10,218 nt of DNA from Sutterella sp. (GTDB taxonomy: Bacteria; Pseudomonadota; Gammaproteobacteria; Burkholderiales; Burkholderiaceae_F), in assembly GCA_020025955.1 (NCBI GenBank), contig JAHHRF010000062.1:1-10218 (forward strand). The letters run 5' to 3'. The translations under genes were made by a program, and so were the position numbers. The notes below the pieces were generated by a model. The model saw only the letters and a list, made by a program, of their open reading frames with translations, was not told the origin of the DNA and searched no databases. The first letter of the stretch is position 1. Each line of letters starts with the position of its first letter. This document shows, piece by piece, positions 1 through 5,090 of this stretch.

Positions 1-30
1 AAAAAAAATGGGGTAGCTAAAAGCTACCCC
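1..30 (-). terminator. intrinsic terminator, minus strand
   Basis: A perfect 9-bp stem, GGGGTAGCT (10-18) and AGCTACCCC (22-30), has a 3-nt loop. On the minus strand it is followed by A and eight T (positions 9 to 1). On the plus strand the hairpin is followed by GC-rich sequence, so it works only for leftward transcription. Confidence 0.75.
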
Positions 31-94
31 GCTGCGGATCGCCGGTTGCGCGTATCCTCCCCCAGCGGGAAGGTAGAGGCGTTCGACCCTTCGC
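1..94 (-). ncRNA. candidate small RNA of about 94 nt, no known family recognised
   Basis: Seen in sequence: on the minus strand a sigma70-like promoter (100-127) is followed by a start region near 93-95 and then by a strong intrinsic terminator whose T8 tract is at 1-8. No open reading frame of useful length lies between them. The predicted transcript can fold: 88-92 pairs with 69-73, and a longer stem pairs 28-34 with 63-69, with GGAT/ATCC (36-39/54-57) and CGC/GCG (40-42/48-50) inside it. The second stem shares bases 28-30 with the terminator, so the two compete. I compared it from memory with 4.5S, 6S, tmRNA, RNase P and tRNA and found no match. The size and compact promoter-terminator layout are those of a trans-acting sRNA. 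Its existence is inferred, and its function is unknown. Confidence 0.45.
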
Positions 95-99
95 TATTT

Positions 100-127
100 A
101 TTCTACACAAAATTTCTGAAATATCAA
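100..127 (-). promoter_or_regulatory. sigma70-like promoter for the minus-strand small RNA
   Basis: Read on the minus strand, TTGATA (122-127) and TAGAAT (100-105) are separated by 16 bp. Each box matches consensus at five of six positions. It points toward the terminator at 1-30 and away from assT. Confidence 0.5.
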
Positions 128-130
128 GTC

Positions 131-375
131 GTTGGCCGTTATTTATAGCCCAACATTCGAATTCCCTCTTAGAGAAACGTTAAGGCGACGTCTTCAAGGA
201 GTCGTACGACATTGGCCACTGAAGACCTCGAGTAAGAGGGGTAGGGCAGCTCTTTTCCTAAGAACCCCCTAAAACTACCCACTCAAATACCCACTTCGAG
301 GTGACTAGGGGAAACCTTTATGCAGGCAGGACATGCCTCTAAGTGAAAGGTCGTAAGTCACTGATAGTCAGGCAT
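131..375. other. non-coding stretch with several inverted repeats
   Basis: No credible reading frame on either strand. Visible structure: a 10-bp palindrome GTCGTACGAC (202-211); ACCTCGA (225-231) opposite TCGAGGT (296-302); GGGTAG (239-244) opposite CTACCC (275-280) nested inside the previous pair; a tandem repeat TACCCACT (276-283 and 288-295); AGGCA/TGCCT (324-328/334-338); and CTGA-TAG-TCAG (361-371). I cannot assign a function. It may be a structured leader, an operator region or the remains of an integration site. Confidence 0.4.
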
Positions 376-438
376 TTCTGTGATTTTAGATAATCGCCAT
401 AGAGAAGAAATCCTAGGTAAATCACAGAAGATTGGCGA
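376..438. repeat. two interleaved inverted repeats upstream of the assT promoter
   Basis: TTCTGTGATTT (376-386) has an exact reverse complement at 419-429, an 11-bp inverted repeat with a 32-nt gap. A second pair, TCGCCA (394-399) and TGGCGA (433-438), is interleaved with it: one arm lies in the loop of the first pair and the other just outside. As DNA these could be paired binding sites of an assT regulator. As RNA the order would allow an H-type pseudoknot. Confidence 0.55.
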
Positions 439-443
439 GGCGA

Positions 444-477
444 AAACTTTTAAAGTTTGACAGTTTCTGTAAACTTT
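444..477. promoter_or_regulatory. overlapping operator-like dyads on the assT promoter
   Basis: AAACTTT (444-450), T, AAAGTTT (452-458) form a perfect 15-bp palindrome. The right half is reused in a second dyad, AAAGTTT-G-ACAG (452-463), TTT, CTGT-AAACTTT (467-477), whose arms match except for one extra G. These dyads cover the -35 box and most of the spacer, a position expected for a repressor. The bound factor cannot be named from sequence. Confidence 0.5.
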
Positions 478-484
478 ATATTTA
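457..484 (+). promoter_or_regulatory. sigma70-like promoter of assT
   Basis: The -35 box TTGACA (457-462) is a perfect match to consensus. The best -10 box is TATTTA (479-484) after 16 bp; TATATT at 477-482 is an alternative with a short spacer of 14. Transcription would start near 491, leaving a leader of about 60 nt before assT. Confidence 0.55.
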
Positions 485-504
485 CGACGGGTTAGTCGTC
501 GTAA
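482..504. promoter_or_regulatory. dyad across the assT start site
   Basis: TTACGAC (482-488) and GTCGTAA (498-504) are exact reverse complements separated by 9 nt. They span the end of the -10 box and the expected transcription start. This suits an operator, and in RNA it could form a 5'-end hairpin. Confidence 0.45.
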
Positions 505-553
505 TCCCATTGACCTATCCACTAACAAGACTATCCTTTCCAAGGAGACCACT

Positions 554-2389
554 ATGAACTTCAAGCTCAAAACACTGGCAAGAACCGGTGTGTGCATCGG
601 ACTGTTATCCATGAGCCTGGGCGCGTTTGCCCTGGGTGGCGCTTCGGGCCCCAAACTCAAATATCCGGTCGATGGGAAGCTTGGTTCCGTGGTGTTAAAC
701 CCCTATAAGATCGCACCGCTAACGGCGGTGATCCTTAACGGGGGCTATCAGGTCTCCAACGTTACGGTTACCATCGTGCCCAAAGAGGGCGGACGAGAAA
801 TCTCTTACCCCGTGAGTGATACGGAATGCCGCACCCATGGCGGGATTCCCGTCTTCGGGCTCTATCCTGACTACCGTAATACGGTAAAGGTGTCCTACAC
901 CCGTACGGCGAACGGTAAGAGCGAAACCGTCAAGGACGAAGAGTACAAGATTCGTACGGCCCCTGCCTTTATTGCGATGGCGGGCTACTCCAGTGAAGTC
1001 ACCCCCTTCCCGAAGGCAGACATCAAGAAGATGGACAAGGCCTTTGAAGACCGACTCTACCTCTTAAATAACATGTTGCCGGCGCCGGCCAACTCCAGCC
1101 AAGCCGTGTGGAATAACCCCACGGGCGGGGTACTGGAATGGACCTTCCCGCCGCAAAATGCCATTTACGACACCAAGGGTGACTTGCGATGGTACATGGA
1201 GCCCTCGTCTATCTATGACCCGGCGGACTTAAATAAGGCCGGCATCATGATGGGGTTCCGTCAAACCAAGGATGGGGCCTTTATCTGGGGCTACGGTCAG
1301 CATTACGTCAAATATGACTTAATGGGTCGTGAGATCTTTAACCGTAAACTCCCGGGTCGCTACGCTGATCACAGTCACACCACCAAAGAAATGCCCAATG
1401 GCAATATTCTTTTGCGTGTGGCCGCGGCGGACTACGTCTTCCCCGATGGGAAGAAACACGTGCGCACGGTGCGTGACGTCGTCATTGAAGTCGATCCCAA
1501 TGGGCGCGTCGTCGATGAATGGCGCTTCTTTGACATCTTGGATCCGAACCGCGCCACGGTGTTGCGTGTCTTGGACCAAGGGGCCGTGTGCTTAAACATC
1601 GACCCGGAACACGCGGGTGAGACGATGTCGGAAAAAGAACTCAAGGCGCAAGACGCTAATGAGCACTTCGGTGACATTGTGGGGACGGGCCCGGGGCGCA
1701 ACTGGTTGCACATCAACTCCGTTGACTACGATCCTACGGACGACTCCATCATCATCTCGTCGCGCCACCAGAGCGCTATCGTAAAGGTAGGGCGCGATCA
1801 TAAGGTGAAGTGGATTCTCGGGGCGCCAGCAGGGTGGACCGGGGAATTAGCCGACAAGGTCTTAAAACCCGTAAAGAAGGATGGCACGCCCGTGAAGACC
1901 ACCAAGCGTCGTAGCTTGGATGATCAGTTTGACTGGACGTGGACGCAGCACACCGCGTTTCGTATCCCCTCCAAGAGCGATGAGCGTTTCGTGACGATCA
2001 CGGTCTTTGATAACGGGGACGGTCGTGGGATGGAACAACCGGCTCTGCCCACCCAGAAGTACAGCCGCGCTGTGGTCTACCGCATCGACCAGAAAACGGG
2101 CACGGTCGAGCAGCTCTGGGACTACGGTAAAGACCGTGGCTTTGAGTGGTTTAGCCCTGTGACGTCGCTCACCGAATACCAGGCCGACAAGGATTCCATC
2201 TTTGTCTACTCCGCGACGGCTGGCTCCACCTACAACCTGAAGAAGGGTGGCTACGACGGTCAGCCCAACCCCTGGCTCAATGAATTCAAGTGGGGCGCTA
2301 AGGAGCCCAGCGTTGAAATTCAGTTCCGTGATTCGGAAGGCTACCAAGCCATGCCCGTGGACTTGAAAAAGGCCTTTAACCAACCGTAA
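554..2389 (+). CDS. assT: periplasmic aryl-sulfate sulfotransferase (AssT)
   Basis: PAPS-independent arylsulfotransferase: it moves a sulfuryl group from one phenolic sulfate ester to another phenol through a sulfo-histidine intermediate in the periplasm. It has 611 residues, close to the E. coli enzyme. A Sec signal peptide is visible (KLK, hydrophobic core, AFA before residue 27). An N-terminal beta domain (about 30-130) precedes the beta-propeller domain. Catalytic candidates are H386 (in NWLHINS), R404 (in SSRHQS) and H466 (in WTQHTAF). Their spacing of 18 and 80 equals that of H356, R374 and H436 in E. coli AssT (numbering from memory). H273 or H275 is the likely counterpart of H252. Oddity: the loop before H466 has no cysteines, whereas the E. 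coli enzyme has C418-C424 there; the only mature cysteines are C92 and C346. The start is supported by AAGGAG at 542-547, six bases ahead. A DsbA-like gene follows. Confidence 0.95.
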   Translation: MNFKLKTLARTGVCIGLLSMSLGAFALGGASGPKLKYPVDGKLGSVVLNPYKIAPLTAVILNGGYQVSNVTVTIVPKEGGREISYPVSDTECRTHGGIPVFGLYPDYRNTVKVSYTRTANGKSETVKDEEYKIRTAPAFIAMAGYSSEVTPFPKADIKKMDKAFEDRLYLLNNMLPAPANSSQAVWNNPTGGVLEWTFPPQNAIYDTKGDLRWYMEPSSIYDPADLNKAGIMMGFRQTKDGAFIWGYGQHYVKYDLMGREIFNRKLPGRYADHSHTTKEMPNGNILLRVAAADYVFPDGKKHVRTVRDVVIEVDPNGRVVDEWRFFDILDPNRATVLRVLDQGAVCLNIDPEHAGETMSEKELKAQDANEHFGDIVGTGPGRNWLHINSVDYDPTDDSIIISSRHQSAIVKVGRDHKVKWILGAPAGWTGELADKVLKPVKKDGTPVKTTKRRSLDDQFDWTWTQHTAFRIPSKSDERFVTITVFDNGDGRGMEQPALPTQKYSRAVVYRIDQKTGTVEQLWDYGKDRGFEWFSPVTSLTEYQADKDSIFVYSATAGSTYNLKKGGYDGQPNPWLNEFKWGAKEPSVEIQFRDSEGYQAMPVDLKKAFNQP

Positions 2390-2398
2390 CCCGTAAAC

Positions 2399-2438
2399 CG
2401 TGTGGGGACGATGTGACGGTCCCCACACGACCTTTCTT
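2399..2438 (+). terminator. intrinsic terminator between assT and the DsbA-like gene
   Basis: An 11-bp perfect stem (2399-2409 with 2419-2429, core GTGGGGAC/GTCCCCAC) with a 9-nt loop is followed by ACC and a T-rich tract. It should end most assT transcripts and leave the next gene to readthrough. Confidence 0.8.
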
Positions 2439-2470
2439 TTTTCCGCATTTCTCTTTTTTAGACCAACCCT

Positions 2471-3139
2471 ATGAAACGCCGCACCTTACTCTCCACTTTG
2501 GCCCTGATGGGGATGTCACCCGTACTCGCAAACGCCCAGACCGCCGACGTACCGACTGACTTACCCGTTATTCGCTTGGAGCAACCCATCCCACAAGCCG
2601 AAGGCACTTTAATCAAGATTTGGTCCTATGCGTGCGCGTTTTGCTTTCGCTTTGAGCGCGGGGTCGATCCCGAATTAATCCCCTTGGTGAGAAAAGAAAC
2701 GGCGCTTCAATTTCATACCATTCACTTGTCCACGAAAGGGCAGTACGGCAAGGTGGCGACCCCCATTTTGGCGGGGCTAGTCGCCCATGACCAGCGCCAA
2801 GGTCGATGCTTGGATGATGAGGATAGCGCCTTTAAAAAGGCCAAGATGGCCTGGTACGAAGCCACTCACTATGAGGAAGCCACGTGGGCAACGGAAAAAG
2901 ACTTCGTGCAGGTGGCCGCGGATGCCACCGGGTTAAGTCAGGACGAACTCCAACAACTGGCCCGCACCGAAGACGCCCAACAAAAGGCGAAACGCTGGGA
3001 CGCGGTGGCTTACCGCATTGCCCAAATCCAAGGGGTGCCGGCCTACGTTGTAAACGGCAAATACTTAATTGAAACGGCGAAGATCCAGTCCGTAAAGCAC
3101 ATGCTCTCCGTGATTGAGCGCGCCTCGAAGCTTCCCTAA
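2471..3139 (+). CDS. DsbA-family thiol:disulfide oxidoreductase, DsbL-like by context
   Basis: Periplasmic thioredoxin-fold protein expected to introduce disulfides into exported proteins. It has 222 residues. MKRR, a hydrophobic core and ANA (about residue 22) form a Sec signal peptide. The active site is C55-A-F-C58, where DsbA has CPHC. The cis-proline loop is V189-P190, and the helical insertion lies between (about 90-170). A third cysteine, C113, is present. It follows assT on the same strand by 81 bp, the order of assT-dsbL in uropathogenic E. coli, where DsbL oxidises AssT. No dsbI/dsbB-like membrane partner follows; the next gene is on the other strand. The start lacks a recognisable ribosome-binding site (upstream is pyrimidine-rich), but the signal peptide requires it. 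The family is sure. AssT as its client is only an inference and is weakened by AssT's missing loop cysteines. Confidence 0.85.
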   Translation: MKRRTLLSTLALMGMSPVLANAQTADVPTDLPVIRLEQPIPQAEGTLIKIWSYACAFCFRFERGVDPELIPLVRKETALQFHTIHLSTKGQYGKVATPILAGLVAHDQRQGRCLDDEDSAFKKAKMAWYEATHYEEATWATEKDFVQVAADATGLSQDELQQLARTEDAQQKAKRWDAVAYRIAQIQGVPAYVVNGKYLIETAKIQSVKHMLSVIERASKLP

Positions 3140-3146
3140 AAGGAAA

Positions 3147-3181
3147 AATCCCGACCGTGGTTTACGCCGCCGATCGGGATT
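3147..3181 (-). terminator. second terminator downstream of the C69 dipeptidase, minus strand
   Basis: AATCCCGA (3147-3154) and TCGGGATT (3174-3181) form an 8-bp stem. On the minus strand it runs into TTTTTCC (3148-3142). It backs up the hairpin at 3197-3222 for transcripts of the dipeptidase gene. Confidence 0.6.
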
Positions 3182-3196
3182 AGATTCACCATGAAA

Positions 3197-3230
3197 AACG
3201 GCTCCCGAAAAGTGGAGCCGTTCTTTCGTT
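3197..3230. terminator. bidirectional terminator between the convergent genes
   Basis: AACGGCTCC (3197-3205) and GGAGCCGTT (3214-3222) form a 9-bp stem with an 8-nt loop. The plus strand continues as TTCTTTCGTTT, and the minus strand as TTTTTCAT, so it can serve both the DsbA-like gene and the dipeptidase gene. Confidence 0.8.
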
Positions 3231-3241
3231 TAGTTCACGAA

Positions 3242-4675
3242 TTAGTCTTTCTTTTGACGGTTGGCAAAGAAGACCTTTTGTTGGATGCCTTCCGTGCGAA
3301 GCGTGAAGCACTGATTGAGAAGCTTCGCGGCCAAGTCTTCAGCGGCTTTAAAGACCCCAAAACTAAAGGTGTCTAAAAGGAGCTGCGCCTGAACCGGATT
3401 CTTTTCGACTAAAGCGACGTATTCCGCTTCAAAGACGGCTTGCTTCTTGCTGGTTTCGGCTTCAAAGTCGGCAATCGCGGCTTTGACGATCGGCGCCAAG
3501 GTGATGTAATCCGTCATCACCAAGGTCTGAAGCTTACGCCACTTCCAGTAGACGGATTCGTCGTCAGCCTGATCTGTCCCCTTGCCAAAGTGCGCGGGCA
3601 CCTTAGAGAGCCCCGCATAGAAGGGCACGAAGCACGACAAATCGCTCATCCCCCAGCAGAGATAAATCACGTTCCCGATGGCCGCCGGCAAGAACGGGCG
3701 CACCTGAAGGACGTGGGCTTCATAGGTACGGAAGACGCTAATCGGACGCCAGGGCGCGTCACCATGCAAACCAAAGGAATAGGGGTCAAACATGGTGCCA
3801 TCGAAATGGTCACGCATCGCGCGTTTGCAGTCTTCCACCGTAATGGGTTTCTCTGGCTTTAAATAAACGGGGAAGTTACGCCCGTCATCGACCTTCTGGA
3901 AAAGGGAGGGGTTTAACTGACGCTGCATGGACCAGACACGCGGATCGTTATAGACACGGTCACGGTCATCATCACGGGTGTAGGCCTTGGCGAAATTAAA
4001 GGCGCCGTCGGTTTCAGGGTTGTAGAACCCGTGGTCCGTCGCCCATTCAATTAAGGTTTTGCTCCCCAAATGGTCAGCGCGATTCGGGTCATAGTCCGTT
4101 AAACGCCCTTGGTTGCCGCTGGCAAAGTAAACATCAGGGGCTAAACGATGAGCGATCCACTGGTGCCCCGTCCCCGTTTCCAGGTACCAAAGGTCATTTG
4201 CGTCCGCAAAGCCCACGCCAAAGCCTTCACCCGCCCCAATCGTCTCAATGATTTCACCCAAGGTTAAAACGGCTTCCTTGGCGCTCTTACAGCGTGGCAA
4301 GAGCACATCCAAAATATCATCCTCGGTGATCCCCGTTTCAACGTTATAGGGGTCAAGTGCTAAGGCGTCATCACGCGCAAAGATACTTTCAGTGCCCGTG
4401 ATCCCTAAGCCCACTTCGTTAAAGCCCACCGCCCCATGCAATTGGGTCTTCCAATTGGGCACCGTGGTGTAGCGCATCGCTTCGCGGGGATAGGGGTATT
4501 CAAAGGCGGTAGCGCCGTCAAAATCCTTGGTGCGATAAAGCGCCCCTTCGGGCCAGGTTTTCCTTTCGTGAATGACGAAGTGTTGGGCCTTTAAGGCACT
4601 GGAATCGGCCGAGCGGGCCATTAAAAAAGAACCATCCGCCGTAGCGTTTTCTGCGGCTAAAAGGGAAGTACACAT
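3242..4675 (-). CDS. family C69 dipeptidase (N-terminal cysteine hydrolase)
   Basis: Peptidase of MEROPS family C69 (PepD/PepDA type) that cleaves dipeptides. It has 477 residues, the usual length. The protein begins Met-Cys-Thr-Ser; removing Met exposes C2 as the nucleophile, which fixes the start. Family marks follow: D14-G15-S16, A20-R21, the W163-Y-L-E-T-G-T-G-H-Q-W173 block, and SGNQGR around 186-191. No signal peptide is seen, so it acts in the cytoplasm. GAGGAG (plus-strand 4685-4690) lies nine bases before the start. It is transcribed away from the AbgT-type transporter and PepT, with which it plausibly shares a role in amino acid supply from peptides. Two terminators follow it. Substrate preference cannot be read from the sequence. 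Confidence 0.9.
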   Translation of the reverse strand: MCTSLLAAENATADGSFLMARSADSSALKAQHFVIHERKTWPEGALYRTKDFDGATAFEYPYPREAMRYTTVPNWKTQLHGAVGFNEVGLGITGTESIFARDDALALDPYNVETGITEDDILDVLLPRCKSAKEAVLTLGEIIETIGAGEGFGVGFADANDLWYLETGTGHQWIAHRLAPDVYFASGNQGRLTDYDPNRADHLGSKTLIEWATDHGFYNPETDGAFNFAKAYTRDDDRDRVYNDPRVWSMQRQLNPSLFQKVDDGRNFPVYLKPEKPITVEDCKRAMRDHFDGTMFDPYSFGLHGDAPWRPISVFRTYEAHVLQVRPFLPAAIGNVIYLCWGMSDLSCFVPFYAGLSKVPAHFGKGTDQADDESVYWKWRKLQTLVMTDYITLAPIVKAAIADFEAETSKKQAVFEAEYVALVEKNPVQAQLLLDTFSFGVFKAAEDLAAKLLNQCFTLRTEGIQQKVFFANRQKKD

Positions 4676-5090
4676 CGTTAAAGTCTCCTCATCTAAGCGG
4701 TGGAGTGTAGGGGGCGAGATTCAAAGGGGTTTCGCTCTCAGAGAGGGAAAGGAGGGCAAAAAGGCCAACGTGACGGTGTCACCCTTTGAAAAAACGTCCC
4801 TACACGAACGTGCTTTCATTGTATCAAGAGCGCACCCCGCTCTACACCCAGGCAAATTGTGTGGGGAAAAAGACGACAGAAAAACAGCAAAAAAGGCGGT
4901 TTCCAAGCGTCTTTGGCCGTTTTCGTCTCCCAAAATGGCTAAGGGTAAACGCCTAAATGCGAATTATTTACGTTACAGACCGTAAAATAAGCGGTTATGA
5001 GGGAAAGTGGAGTCGACCACTTGACCTCGCACTTTGTGCACGAGCCCACCTCATGCACTTAAGTCAAATCCCCTTTAAGGAACTCACTCC
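4676..5090. other. divergent intergenic control region between dipeptidase and transporter
   Basis: This 415-bp stretch has no credible gene; frames crossing it are antisense shadows of the dipeptidase gene. It should hold promoters for both neighbours. Dyads seen: GTGAC-GGT-GTCAC (4770-4782), GAGCG-CACCC-CGCTC (4829-4843), TTTACG (4967-4972) with CGTAAA (4981-4986), AAGTGG-AGTCGA-CCACTT (5005-5022), GCAC-TTT-GTGC (5029-5039) and ACTTAAGT (5057-5064). The dyads at 4967-5064 are well placed to control the transporter gene. I found no convincing -35/-10 pair for it, although TAAAAT at 4983-4988 could be a -10 box. Confidence 0.5.
4818..4826 (-). promoter_or_regulatory. possible extended -10 promoter of the C69 dipeptidase
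   Basis: Read on the minus strand, TGA-TACAAT matches the extended -10 form TGn-TATAAT with one mismatch. There is no good -35 box, which extended -10 promoters can do without. It would give a leader of about 135 nt. Confidence 0.3.

Noticed and set aside
79..94. TTCGA-containing segment resembling a tRNA T-loop
   Set aside because: The flanking bases do not form a 5-bp T stem, and no acceptor, D or anticodon arms can be placed around it on either strand.
376..429. TGTGA and TCACA halves as a CRP site
   Set aside because: The halves are 38 bases apart, not the 6 needed for a CRP site.
358..660. Minus-strand open frame of 100 codons across the assT promoter and start
   Set aside because: It overlaps the assT signal peptide and the operator cluster, has no family features and begins among inverted repeats. 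It is probably chance.
1862..2428. Minus-strand open frame of 188 codons opposite the end of assT
   Set aside because: It lies almost wholly antisense to assT, whose catalytic histidine block is in this segment, and its protein shows no recognisable domain. It is a shadow frame.
3191..3376. Plus-strand frame of 61 codons after the DsbA-like gene
   Set aside because: Its first part is the terminator hairpin and the rest is antisense to the dipeptidase C-terminus.
4572..4985. Plus-strand frame of 137 codons in the divergent gap
   Set aside because: It starts antisense to the dipeptidase N-terminus, has no ribosome-binding site, and its low-complexity basic composition does not look like a real protein.
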